From the NCBI GenBank assembly GCA_003194525.1, contig NBIV01000012.1, positions 62,001 through 126,000 on the forward strand: a DNA stretch of 64,000 nt. Direction: 5' to 3'. Source of the stretch: Gracilariopsis chorda. Its lineage: Eukaryota > Rhodophyta > Florideophyceae > Gracilariales > Gracilariaceae. Position 1 is the stretch's first letter, and every line of letters starts with the position of its first letter. This document shows, piece by piece, positions 37,401-48,200 of this stretch. The notes below the pieces were generated by a model. It did no database searches and was not told where the DNA came from. It was given only the letters and a program-made list of their open reading frames with translations. The translations under genes were made by a program, and so were the position numbers.

Positions 37401-39494
37401 ACAAAACTTCCCGGTAAAAGGTTTTCAGGGGTCTTGCAGGATGCGGGTAGGTTGTCAAAGTCAGCATCTTCATTCCAGTCTTCTGGCAATTCCTCGAACT
37501 TCCACTCCGGGTCATCCGGTTCTTCAGCCATGGAGCCTGAAATGTCGTCATCCTTCGTTGGGAATGTTTCCCCATTTGTGGGTATACGCGACAAAGATTC
37601 GGCCTGGGTGTTGAGCGCACACTTTTGTTTATGACTTGGAAGTGATATTCCGCAAGGCTGAGTCTCCAGCGCATGAGGCGGCCCGAGGGATGGGATATGT
37701 TCATTAACCACCTCAACGAGGAATGATACGTGTATAAGTTAAAATGAATTCGCATAAGATAGGGGCGTAGGGTAGAAAGTGCCCACACAACGGCGAGATA
37801 CTCTTTATCCCACACTGAGTAGTTCCACTCGTGGACATTGAGCGAGCGTGACCAATAACCAATTGGCCTCCGGTCCCTCTCTGGGGTGGTATGGAAAAGA
37901 GCACAACCAACTTGGAAGGCATTCGAGTCCGTGTCCACGGAGTACGGGAGTCCAGTTAGGGTAAACATAAGATAGGTGCTGACATGACAGCCTCCTTTAG
38001 GAAGTTAAACGCTTCTGATTGCTTGGGCGTAAAATACTCCAATTGCGGGGGTTTTCTTTGCGTAACAACGTGTTTAGAGATGCTGCGGTATCCGAAAAAT
38101 TCGGGATAAACTGTCGTTAGAGTTTGACCAGCCCTATGAAGGAGCAGAGTTCCGTTTGATAACGGGGTTCCTTAGCCTCAACGAGGGACTTGACTCGAGC
38201 CTCCTCAATCATTAACCGTCCCGAACGGATGATATGTCCCAGATAATTGAATGTATCGGTGAAAAACTTGCACTTACTCAGTTTGAGGGTAATTACCGCA
38301 TCCCGGAGCACGGTCAGAACGTCCCTTACATGAGTGCCATGGTCTTCCAATTTATTAGAGAAGATGATAATATCATCCAGGTAGACCATGCAGCTCCGCC
38401 AATTTAGGCGGTTCAATAGAATATCTATTGCACGCTGAAAGGTAGCAAGAACGTTGGTCACACCAAACGGCATCCGCTTGAAGCGGTACGATTCTGCGTG
38501 GAAGGTGAAAGCGGTCTTATGGAGATTCTCCTGTCTAACAGAGACCTGCCAGTGACCCCAATTGGCGCCCAAAGCCGTGAACACGGTAGCGTCTCCAAGG
38601 GAATGGATGCAGTCGTCTATACGAGGGATAGGATATGTATCCCAAACAGTCACGGCATTGGGCCGGCGATAGTCGACACAGAACCTCTTGGTTCTGTCAG
38701 CCTTTAAAGCCAGTACAACTGAGGATGCCCAAGGTGATTGAGCGGGCTCTATCACACCTGCGCGGAGCATTTTGTCCACTTGGCACTGCTCCTCTTCCCA
38801 AGCTTTCGTTCCTGCTCTGTAATGGGGTTGTGCCATTGGACGTGCACCCAGTAACAAATCTATCCGGTGTTACGTAGCATTAATCTCGCCAAGCGAGCCA
38901 TCCCACATCGTGGTAAATTCCCGTAGCATTGCACGGAGTTTGTCGCGGTGTGACTCCGGTACATGGCCGAGGTCTATATCTTCGAGTGCTCTTATGGGGT
39001 CCACTCGTTCAGAACGCGCTGTAACATTGTCCCGTGATACAGGTGTGGCCGTCGGTTCCGAGTTATTCAGAGTGTTTGACGTTAAAACAACGGTTTTCTC
39101 TCCCTCCTATGACGATAGTTTGTCAGTGTCGGGGGTGGCTTCCTCAGAAGAGGGGGCAACTCCACGAACATCAGCGGTTTTCATCTTCGTCGGGATCATT
39201 CATCCCAAAGGGTTGTGGAGTGACGCTTTCAATTACTTGGTTCTTTACCATATACTGGGCGCGTTGGCCAAGATCGGCAACAGGTATCCGGAAAGGAGCA
39301 TCTGGGGTAACGTGAACAATTCCATTCGCCAGCGCGAGCTGGGATTTCTCGTACAACGAAGACAGATGTTTAATAACCCAAATAACGTGTTGACCGCAGT
39401 TGATTTGCACCCAGACTTGGTACTCAAGCGGTATGGAAACCGAGGCTGCAACTCGACGTTTGATGGCGTCCACTCATCCTGCAATCCATTCTAG

Positions 39495-40139
39495 ATGCCT
39501 ACCTTCCTAGGTGAAGGTTCACACAGTAAACCATCCCATTGGCATCAGTTCGTACGGGCCCAAATCATATACGGTAGAGTCGTCACGGTAACCACGTCAC
39601 ACTCCTATGAGTAGCATCATCACGATTTTCACGCCTTTCGCGTTGCCCCACAAATGCTACCCAAAAATACCAAGGGTCGACTCACACTGTAGTTGAATCG
39701 ATGCCTCTTCGGTATCTCATCAGCCATAAGCTTCTTTGAGAAAAGCTTAAGCAAACTTGCATTGCCGTAAAAATGCCCTCTTATGTACGCATTATGTGTC
39801 TCTTTGATGTTTAATGTTAAAGTTATTTGTTTTTGTTCTTTTGGTTTAGCGATGTTTTATTGTTTAAGTTGTTGGGAACCTTTTTATATATCTATCTATT
39901 GTAAATCTCTTTGGTTACATCATCGTTGTATTTTGTTGACCGTGATTGAGAGTTTGATTATTTGCTCTTTCTTTCGTTCCGTTTTCTTTGCGTGGTATTG
40001 CCGATCCACAGTGGGGTTTTGCCTTCTAGTTTCTATTCATTTGTGGTTTGATATCTGGGTTACATTTGGGCACGTGTAGGTTTTGTCACCACCCGCACCA
40101 TTTACTTACAAAATGACATCGACAGTATCCCTTAACTAA
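39495..40139. other. A/T-rich gene-free stretch
   Basis: There is no host gene. The T-rich segment 39780-40080 gives a hydrophobic frame that looks like chance composition. A one-off variant of the recurring motif (TACCAAGGGTC) lies at 39668. The last three bases before 40140, TAA at 40137-40139, are a candidate target duplication of element C. Confidence 0.45.
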
Positions 40140-40162
40140 CCCTTTTGACCCTAAACGATTGT

Positions 40163-40178
40163 GTCTATTATAATAGAC
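40163..40178. repeat. Perfect 16-bp palindrome near the left end of element C
   Basis: GTCTATTATAATAGAC is self-complementary. The matching right-end position holds an imperfect version (46696-46711), and a third, looser form with CTTATGT/ACATAAG arms lies at 46504-46529. It is probably a sub-terminal binding or folding site of the element. Confidence 0.6.
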
Positions 40179-40870
40179 ATAAGAGCATTTCCACCGGCGA
40201 CAGTTAAAAGGCAAAATACATTATTTAATAACTGCAACGCACGTTAATCACATCTCCACCCATGCAGAAAACGATCAAGTTAAGGTCTATCAAAGCCAAT
40301 CCGGGATGTATAATTTCGTTTTTTGGGTCAGACGTTTGAGTCTTCAGACCAACTGTCTTTCCAAATGCAGTCACTTGATTGGACAGTGCTCTCTCCTCCC
40401 GCTAAATAACCAAAACACCCTCCCTGTCTCATCATGCTCATCAACCACTTCGGACATCAATTCTTTTCAGCCTCTTTGTTATCCGACACATACTAGTACC
40501 ACAACATCAGGTATACAATTTTCATCCTCATGTCTGCTCCAACATCGTCATCCAAACCGCCAAAACAAACGGCAGTGCCCAGTGCAAGCTATACTCCTCA
40601 CGAAGACATCGCCATATCTAGACATGGATTTCAGTCAGCGAGAACCCAAATATTTGGCGCTGAGCAAAAGCACGATGTGTTAATGAGTCACGTTATTTTA
40701 AACCAGCTAATCGTGAAGACAGATCATTTCAGTCCGTTAAAAATCAAGGCAAGCTTATTCTGAAGACATGCACTCCGTTTTCGGCATGCTATACTCGCGT
40801 CCTCCATTCCAATCCCTCGGGAACAAACCAGAATGATATACTTCGTCTGAATACAGCTTTGTTTAATGAA

Positions 40871-41281
40871 ATGGATATTAGTAACGTAGCTCAAGATTAT
40901 GGTCAGCCTTTTAAATACAGAGGAGCATCGAAAGTCTTGGAGTCGCACGATGAATTAATGACTGGATTACTGCAGAATAATATGTCTCATCTAACTTCTA
41001 CAGAAGAAGAGAATGTGAAAGATCTCTCAGACTCTAATGCGGAAAGCGATTGCTCTTCAAAACGCAAGCCGATTGTTATCAGTGCGGATAAATCATCCTC
41101 TTGTCCGCTTGGCAGGGCCAAAGAAGATGCTAGTCGATTGAAATGTACTGAAAAAAAGTTACGGCTCGCTGCTAAGTCCATTGAGACGGAAAAAGAACGA
41201 AACCAAGTTCCAAAAAGGCACTACGGGATCATGCTTTTCGTGAATGCTTCATTGGAGTGCGACACAAACCAATCTATTTAG
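40871..41281 (+). pseudogene. Remnant of the partner protein of element C
   Basis: The plus-strand frame opens with a short conserved-looking block (DYGQPFKYRGASKVL), then an acidic/Ser stretch, then a basic CPLGRAKEDASRLK...EKKLRLAA segment. That order resembles the C-terminal region (NAM-associated type, 'RPxGRKxAKEA') of the Myb/SANT partners carried by Plant_tran elements. The DNA-binding N-terminal part is not recognisable, and the frame closes at 41281. The assignment is an inference. Confidence 0.4.
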
Positions 41282-41489
41282 TACTTCAATATTATGCAGA
41301 ATGGAGCGTTGGGAGGCGTTGAAAGTAAATCGAGGAAAGCACGAAACGGTGACACACAGAAAGGATATAATGCTTTAGAAAGGAGTACTGAAAATGTTGA
41401 TGTCCAACTACAAAATGAGAAAAGCAATGATGAACATGCTTCTCCTACCTCGCACACGTGTTTTTAGAACTGCGTGAAATTTGTCGTTA

Positions 41490-42420
41490 CGATTACAACT
41501 CAAACAGAAGCTCAGACTCATTTACGTCCCATAGATGTGATAAAACTAATGATCTTGCCTTGTTATATTCTTCAAGGTTTTCACTTAATGTTTGAACAGC
41601 ACACAGCGCTGGAAGAGACCCTGCTGGTGCTGCAGGTTGTTCCGATGCTCTCCCAGTACGCCACCGAACTGGAGCGTTTTCTCCGATCACAATCAACGTA
41701 TCTGCCGCCACTTTGTTATACACACCTTCCCCCACAACCCGGTGGTCAACAATCATATTTTTTAGTATAATACAGCACCTCACAATGTCATTCATTGAGC
41801 TTTTGTACCATAGCTTGCTAGGTCGTGCCCCAATGTGCCACTTTGCTTGCAATACTCCGAATTCCCTCTCCGCATCTTTCCGTCCTGCTTCTTATATTCT
41901 TGCGAGAAGCTTTTCTTTATTCGTTGCAGGTTCTGAAGCAGTCTGCACAAACATTGGCCACCTCGGATAGATACCGTCTGCAAACCATTATTATTTTGAA
42001 CGCTTTATACCATCCAGCTCGTACTCTATAGGCGGCAGATATCTTCTCAATGCCCTTTCTCTACTGAGAGGAGAGGCCTTTAAAACATTGATGTTGTTGA
42101 GCCTGTAAGGCTTCCCGAAGAATGCATACCATATTCGTAGTGTATTATCAGCTATTTCCTGTAGTTTTACACACGGCTCTCCTAGTTTCCCTTGATACTT
42201 TCCATGTAATCCAGTAAGACAGTTTTTTCATACCCATTTACAGCAGTCAATGCACCCCAGATGTACAAGAAATATAGTTTTTGTGGGTCTGCTCAGTATT
42301 TTCTTTATATCTGATTCAGTAAAGTACCTAAGATATTCACCCGAGAAGCGAGAGACAACTTCATTCGCAAAGCGTTTGAGGCATTCATTTTCTGTAGATT
42401 CTTCCATTCGCAATTACTCA
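41490..42420 (-). pseudogene. Plant_tran/Harbinger transposase remnant (element C)
   Basis: Read on the minus strand, frames in order give YRMEEST..ECLKRF / EYLR / IDCCKW near 42.4-42.2 kb, then a SIRGGQCLCRL / QEYKKQDGK block near 41.95-41.85 kb, then LQAKWHI / RCCIILKNMIVD near 41.85-41.7 kb. These are consecutive landmarks of the Plant_tran family (RMxESTALExLKxF; GSIDCMHW; FGVLxxRF; xxCxILHNMIVE). They are spread over at least three reading frames with stops between them, so the gene is dead. The middle catalytic part, about 42.2-42.0 kb, is hardly readable. Confidence 0.65.
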
Positions 42421-43969
42421 CCAACACTGTCTGCTGCACTCCCATATGCCGGTAAGCGAAACCCACACGTTGTTTTCTGCAAAGACGTCAGTCCTCATCT
42501 TCTAGTAGCATCTTTTCGTTGCAAAAAGTAGAAATCGGCCTTGCAGACACCAGAAAGTACGACTTCAAAGTGATCTTTCGTTACAACGAAGAGGCGCTTA
42601 AAGTGCTCCTCACTTCACACAGATGATACTGCAAAATTAGTTTTCAAAGAAAAGCATTGCACCTTTCTCTCGATGTCATTCTCTGTTTTGGTTCTTGCCA
42701 GTGTTTGACCCGCCACACTTTGATGGTGGTTCATCTTCTTCGCTACTTGTCTCAAGCAGCTGTAATGCAACAAACTGGATTATATACTGCAATAAATCTT
42801 GCCACAGTACCTGAAAATATTTGTCAATTGTGTGCTATCAGCTTGAACTCGGCTGTGGTTTCAAAGAGGGCGCAGAGATCTTTCCTTCTGAAATAAATTC
42901 GGTACTTTCCAGAGAGGAGCCAAGGAATTCTGACTCAGAGGGTAAGAGTGAGATTCCGCGCAGACGCAAACCAAGCGCATAAGCTTCTTGGGCCCAGCAC
43001 GGTAAGGGCACTTGACAGGTTGTAAAGTCTGCCTCTCGAGCAAAGTACCATAATCTCTTTTTTGCATCGGAAAATAGTTGGCTTACATATGTGCAACGTT
43101 TTGTTTCTTTTCTTCACAAGTTTGGGAGTTGGTGGAGATGCTCAAAGAGATGCTTTTTATTGGATGAAGGCTTTGAACAACATTGAGCGACTCCGAAAAA
43201 TACAAAGACACAATTTGTGTGTGCACATTGGAGGCCAAATGGTCGTATTTGTGTGTACACAAACGGCACATTTGGTCGTCGTTCGACCACGGATGTAATT
43301 GGGTGCACGTGCGCACAAACTCACATACCCTTGGTACTGGCCATGGCTTCCACGGCGTTTCCAACTCTCCGCGCCCTTCCCATTTCGTACCCGGACATCA
43401 CAGCGACTTTTTCTGCAAGAGTTCCCACCCAAACCTCTACCTTTGACCTAGGCCTCGGTTTCCGATTGCGCTGTGCTTTTGCTTTCTTTTCCGCTTCGCT
43501 TTCGAACTCAAGGCCTCCGTGGTCGGGACTGAACAATTCTTTGCTTGCTATTGCGCTGTGCTTTTGCTTCTTTCTTCGCATTGCTTTTAAAATCAAGGCC
43601 CCCGCGATTGTAAATGAACAATCCTCCTGACCACCTCGCTCTACAAGTAGTAAGCCACCACCGCGTGAAGAGATAAGAGATCGTGGAACAAGACTTTCCA
43701 ACGAGAAGCATACCTTCTGTCAATCGGAACAGCGCGCTGATACAAGATCAGACTCTTGTGACGCAACGACTACATTTTGCAGTGGCAAACTATCTCTACA
43801 CTGCATTCAACAATCAAACTGCTGCAGTTGTGGGATAGGTGCAACGGTTTTTTGGGTGCACGATTTGTTTGTACTGCAGTCCCCAAGCGATTTGAGCGGC
43901 CATTCCAGACATACAAAAACACTTCGTGTTACCTTAACGTGTGCGCACTTGTGCTTGCAGCCATCTGCA

Positions 43970-45091
43970 ATGCAAAAGGAAGGGTGTGAAGACTTTAGTG
44001 GAGAGGTGACCCTCGCTCAATCATCAGAGTTGCATGCTTCTGGTGAGCAAGCAACGAATTCAGGATCATTACCACCGTACAGAACACCCGATCAGAGCAA
44101 CATTTTTGTGAATCGCCCTTCTGCGTCGTTGGAACGTTCTGTGGGCACCGATGTAACTCCAGTATACCAACGTAGTTCTCATACGGAAACTATACCCAAC
44201 ATTGCACCACGAAAAACCGTTTGCAAACCAAACCAAAGAAAAAACAGTACTGCATCTCCACAAACTGTTCAAAAGAAACAGGGCGGATAGGTTGCAAGAA
44301 AAGGAAGCACTGGGGTTGGCAGAGGAGCTACATTTACAGAACCTGAACTTAACAGTTTGCTGGACGCACTTGAAACCAATTTACCGGTTGGCGGCGAAGA
44401 ATGGGACGCTGTAACAGGCCTACAGAAGGCCAAGTTTCCAAATGAAAATCGTACAATCGATTCGTTGAGGAGAAAATTTGCATCTCTGTACCGTAGAAAT
44501 GCTCCGACTGGAGACCCGAGAATTCTTGAGACCGTGTTGCGAGCGAAGAAAATTAGGAGGGATAGGACAGAGCGAGTTGATTTGGGGGACGATGATGATA
44601 GCGGCGTAGAAGGGGTGTTTTCTGGAGATGAGGAAAGACAGCATACTGAAGAAATTGTACCTGAGGATCATGAATTTCCTCCCACTGGAGAAATAGATGC
44701 AGTACCCATTGTAGGATCGCACACACCAAGCAGTACGATCCCTTTGTTTCCCATTGTTCACAAACGACCAAAGCGGCATGTCAGAGAAGAAGCCGACATC
44801 ATGGAACTATTCGAAGCATCATTGTTGCAGGACAGAGAGTTTCGAATGGCCGAAAGGGAACTTTTGGAAATAGAAAGGGAGGAGAACAGGGCGCGAAGTA
44901 TGGTAGAGGCGAAGCTACGTAAAGAACAACTTGAAGAGGAACGAAAAGCTCGTCAGGAAGAGATGGATGAAGCTCGCAGGCAACGTGACGAGGACCGTCG
45001 AAATCGAGAGTCATTCATGCAAATGTTTATGATGTTTATAGCCAAAGGCTATACGAATGCTAACAAAGATACGGAAAGTCTCCCGCACTAG
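43970..45091 (+). pseudogene. Myb/SANT-like partner protein of element A, one in-frame stop
   Basis: From the ATG at 43970 the frame runs to 45091 with a single TAG at 44288-44290; otherwise it is open. After the stop comes a SANT/Myb-like trihelix block (TEPELNSLLDALETNLP, then EEWDAV, then RTIDSLRRKFASLYRR). An acidic DDDDSG stretch follows, then a long charged coiled coil ending with MQMFMMFIAKG. The block order and many residues match the partner of element B (48201-49628). In Harbinger elements this protein is needed together with the transposase for nuclear import and end binding. The stop suggests a recently dead copy; an intron spanning it is less likely. Confidence 0.7.
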
Positions 45092-45235
45092 TTAACGTTG
45101 TAAAATGGAGTTGGCCTCAACACTCAACAATGGCATAAACGTGTGCAGTACTTGGTTGATGCCGACAAGACGTGTGCGAGCATTGAAGAGTCGAACGACT
45201 AAGTTGAGAATCAGTTTTCGCTCTCCCCGTTCTTC

Positions 45236-46240
45236 TTAAACAAAACGCTCGTTTAAACGAGGAAATGATCCCTGAAAAGTCCTCATGCCCCATTCTGAAG
45301 CTTGTCTTACAGATGTAGCCCGGCATGACTTCAATAATTCAGTTCTGCTGTTTGCCTTCGGCAGCAGCTGCGCAGACTTTACCAGAAATGGATAGTCACC
45401 TTTACTGAATGCTGAATCGACAACACATGTAGCACCACAATCGTTGTACACCCGTTCAAGTTTTTCATATATCTTACCCCATTCTGCGATGATGGAGTCA
45501 TGCATAGATCCGGGTGCATTAAAAGCTGCGACAATGACCACTCCAGCAGGGACAAAGACAAAAACATTTCCTACATAGTGATCGTGGGTCCACCCATTCT
45601 AGAACATATTTTGTATGAATGCATGGCCGCTTTGCCGCAAATAAAGCTTCACACCATCTGCCATGGCATAGACATCTTAAAGGAGCGAATACGTCTCTTG
45701 AATCGCATTCCTGTATTGAGCAACCTCCAAAGCCGTCTGCATGCGTATCTTCGCATTATTATCTTTTCGCAAGGCTCTTAGAAGAATTCTTCTTCCAAAC
45801 CGTAAAAACATTGAGCACACAAAGGACGTTATTCCGAATATCATGCACAAAATCATATTTGATCCCCTGGTGCGATACCATGATAGAGTTAGAGCTAAAA
45901 ATTGGGTAGCATTGAGAGAACGAGAGCCACCGCGCAATTTTGCTCTTAATCTAATAACCCGAATGTTTCCATCTCTGTTATAAGGCGTGTAGCTCTCGTA
46001 AACCGGCTGGAAAGATGAAAGAAGATAAAAATGTTTTGTGTTCAAAACCACAAAATGTTATCAGCGATTGGTCGCATCCTGATCCGTACAATATATCGAA
46101 CGCAGAACATGAAAGGTGTTGTAATGCCTTACAAGTAATGCGTCGGTCACGATGGCGTCGAGCATTTAGCGTTATGAGTTTTCGAAAGTGCATTCCGGTT
46201 TTGGTTATGCAGCGTTGTTGGTGTAATAACATCAGGAAAG
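45236..46240 (-). pseudogene. HARBI1-like transposase remnant of element A
   Basis: The minus-strand frames align in order with the intact copy in element B. An N-terminal RRHRDRRI / DQSLITFCGFEH part lies near 46.15-46.05 kb. A YTPYNRDGNI ... LALTLSWYRTRGSNM part is at 46.0-45.7 kb, and NAPGSMHDSIIAEWG ... VVDSAFSKGDYPFL ... QASEWGMRTFQGSFPRL is at 45.5-45.27 kb. The pieces are in different frames, so at least two frameshifts separate them. The segment holding the first catalytic Asp (about 45.68-45.55 kb) is in yet another frame. The final 50 residues present in element B are poorly preserved. Confidence 0.7.
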
Positions 46241-47027
46241 GCATCATCTTGAAAACAACGCTTTTGAATCTCAGTCTGTGTCTGAAGTGAATGAAGACGA
46301 GGACGGTCTGATTACGTAGATAGTGCAACAACGGTGCTTTGTGCCTTGGAGATGAAGGAATGTGTCTTTGTGTTTTTCGAACATGATTGGTATGCACATT
46401 ACGCAAAGGAACAAAAACTGAGTAATATGTGTCTGTACTCATTTTATATTTTTCGGAGTCGCCCATTAATAGTTGGTCTTTAATGTGCCACACGTCCGTT
46501 TTGCTTATGTATACTATACTAGACATAAGCGAAGCCGCACGCTATTGGCTATCGCTGGTATCTGGACAGATCTGAGCCAACAAGAACTGCATGATGACTA
46601 GTGGAGGCTCTCACATCTTTTGATTGTATGCGCAACTGTACACAAGATGCACACGCTGATGTAAAAGTGTTGTATCGTAATTGGCTCTCTGTTATGTCTA
46701 CTATTGTAGACGTAAGATCTTTTGGGGTCAAAAGGGATAAGAACCACTATTGGGTTATTCCTGATTAGCATTTTGTGTCGCACACAAAGTCCATGAAAAC
46801 ATTGCCAGCAATGATACCACATATTAGGAAGAGAGCATTTGTGTACTCGCATTTTTCATGCGAAGACGGATTAGAACACGCTCAACTGCCGAGGGCACAG
46901 ATTAGCAAGCTTTCAAAATCGGGGCAATTCAGATCGTGCGACGGCTCACGATGCAGACTTGACGGCTTTCTGCACCTTAACAGCACAGGTTTAGCCGTTA
47001 CCGTCCCCTCTTCTTTACATCGTCGCC

Positions 47028-48194
47028 ATGCTCCGCATTCTCCTCCTTTGCCTCTCCAAAAGCAATCGACTGCGCCAAATCGACAACGACCCCTTCCGCC
47101 ACCACATCTCGGCAACTGCGCGACGCCGTCGCGACAGACGTATCCCTCGGGTAGCGCTACAGGATTCACATTCATCTCCGTTTATGACTCTATTCCTGTC
47201 GGGTAATGATCAAGCTCTTATTACACTCACTGGTTTCGATCATAATGCCTTCGATTATATTCTAAACAAGTTCGCGCCACTTTACGGTATATACTCCCCG
47301 TACTCTATCACTGGGATGGTAACTCGCCTCCAGCGCCCCGCACGAAGACCGAGATCGCTGACAGCTTTGCAATGTCTCGGTCTGGTGCTGAGTTGGGGCA
47401 GGACGCGAGGGTCTACCATGGTCTTGTGCATGTTGTTCGGCATATCAGCATCGGTATGCTCGCTGTTTCTTCGTTTCGGGAGGCGACTTGTGTTGCGGGC
47501 ATTGAAGGATGATGATAAAGCAGCTGTCAGAATGCCAACAGCTGAGGAAATAGAGGCCTTTCAAAATGCATTCTCTGCCAAATACTCTACCCTAGGTGAT
47601 GTTTATGCTGTAGCAGATGGTTTGAAGCTTTACTTGGAGCAATCTGGGGACTGCGTAATTCAGAATATGTTCTATAATGGATGGAAGCATGATCATTACG
47701 TCGGCAACGTCTTCGTGTTTGCTCCAAATGGATGCATCATTGCATGCGCAACAAACGCTCCAGGAGCCATGCATGACTCTACTATAGCTGAATGGGGAAA
47801 CATTTATTCGAAACTAGAGGCCTGCTACGAAAACTACGGAGGGCGATGTGTCGTAGACTCCGCTTTTTGTAAGGGACAGTACCCATTTCTTATTAAGTCT
47901 GCACAGGATCATTTCAGCTCGGCTGTTTACGCTTCAGATGTCGTACGCATGCGTCAAGCAACGTCTGCAAGGCAGGCATCCGAATGGGGAATGCGTGGAT
48001 TTCAGGGAACTTTTCCTCGCCTCAAGGACCGAATGCCGTACGAGGAGAGAGGCGAACGTAAGCTAATTTTACTTTCAGTGGTTCGGCTATTCAACCTTCG
48101 GGCAAGACTGGTGGGGATTAATCAAATCTTATCATCTTATATGCCACACATGGGCGCAGAAGCAAACCATCTATTGTTCTCTATGAATCCGTAA
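47028..48194 (+). CDS. HARBI1-like DDE transposase of element B
   Basis: The protein has 388 residues in one open frame from ATG. The N-terminal 55 residues are basic and lead into a helical region (GFDHNAFDYILNKFAPLYG, then TALQCLGLVLSWGRTRGS). Candidate catalytic residues of the DDE nuclease are Asp in VADGLKL (residue about 203), Asp in the NAPGAMHDS block or the following VVDSAFCKG block (about 252-285), and Glu in QASEWGMRGFQG (about 322). NxPGxxHDS and DSxxxKGxYPFL are the usual landmarks of HARBI1/PIF transposases. It catalyses cut-and-paste movement, and its partner is encoded convergently at 48201-49628. The length is normal for the family and I see no disabling change, so it may be active or recently active. 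Confidence 0.82.
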   Translation: MLRILLLCLSKSNRLRQIDNDPFRHHISATARRRRDRRIPRVALQDSHSSPFMTLFLSGNDQALITLTGFDHNAFDYILNKFAPLYGIYSPYSITGMVTRLQRPARRPRSLTALQCLGLVLSWGRTRGSTMVLCMLFGISASVCSLFLRFGRRLVLRALKDDDKAAVRMPTAEEIEAFQNAFSAKYSTLGDVYAVADGLKLYLEQSGDCVIQNMFYNGWKHDHYVGNVFVFAPNGCIIACATNAPGAMHDSTIAEWGNIYSKLEACYENYGGRCVVDSAFCKGQYPFLIKSAQDHFSSAVYASDVVRMRQATSARQASEWGMRGFQGTFPRLKDRMPYEERGERKLILLSVVRLFNLRARLVGINQILSSYMPHMGAEANHLLFSMNP

Positions 48195-48200
48195 AACAAG

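Larger units (their letters stand above)
30890..39494 (-). mobile_element. Ty3/gypsy retrotransposon element 2, truncated
   Basis: This is a minus-strand relative of element 1. The parts, in coding order, are: protease region about 39.2-39.5 kb; reverse transcriptase with YLDD about 38.1-38.9 kb; RNase H about 37.3-38.0 kb; integrase about 36.3-37.2 kb; a low-complexity tail; a chromodomain about 34.67-34.83 kb; and a 3' LTR 30890-32530, itself interrupted by a solo LTR. Gag and the 5' LTR are absent, so the element is cut off at about 39.49 kb. It also holds a 1.8 kb segment (about 32.6-34.4 kb) that element 1 lacks. It is broken, with many breaks, and more worn than element 1. Confidence 0.87.
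43185..46464. mobile_element. PIF/Harbinger-like DNA transposon A (decayed)
   Basis: This 3280 bp element has terminal inverted repeats of 22 bp with two differences. The left end is GAGCGACTCCGAAAAATA... (43185-43206), and the right end reversed is GGGCGACTCCGAAAAATA... (46464-46443). A 3-bp target duplication ATT flanks it at 43182-43184 and 46465-46467. It carries a SANT-like partner gene on the plus strand and a HARBI1-like transposase on the minus strand, facing each other, as in element B. It sits inside element C. Confidence 0.85.
40140..46736 (-). mobile_element. PIF/Harbinger-type DNA transposon C (decayed), interrupted by element A
   Basis: The ends form an imperfect inverted repeat of about 50 bp. 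The left end starts CCCTTTTGACCCTAAA at 40140 and the right end, reversed, starts CCCTTTTGACCCCAAA at 46736. Both then share a sub-terminal palindrome-like GTCTA...TAGACATAA. Possible TAA duplications lie at 40137-40139 and 46738-46740, with one extra A at the right end. Without element A (43185-46464) its length is about 3.3 kb. It encodes a Plant_tran-type transposase remnant on the minus strand and a partner-like remnant on the plus strand. Confidence 0.65.

Noticed and set aside
39783-40079. Hydrophobic plus-strand frame of 98 codons
   Set aside because: The T-rich DNA gives chance Phe/Leu/Cys content, and the frame has no partner, repeat or recognisable motif.
46504-46695. Possible 170-bp miniature transposon between ACATAA/TTATGT ends
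   Set aside because: The internal ends match only weakly; the boxes are better explained as sub-terminal motifs of element C.
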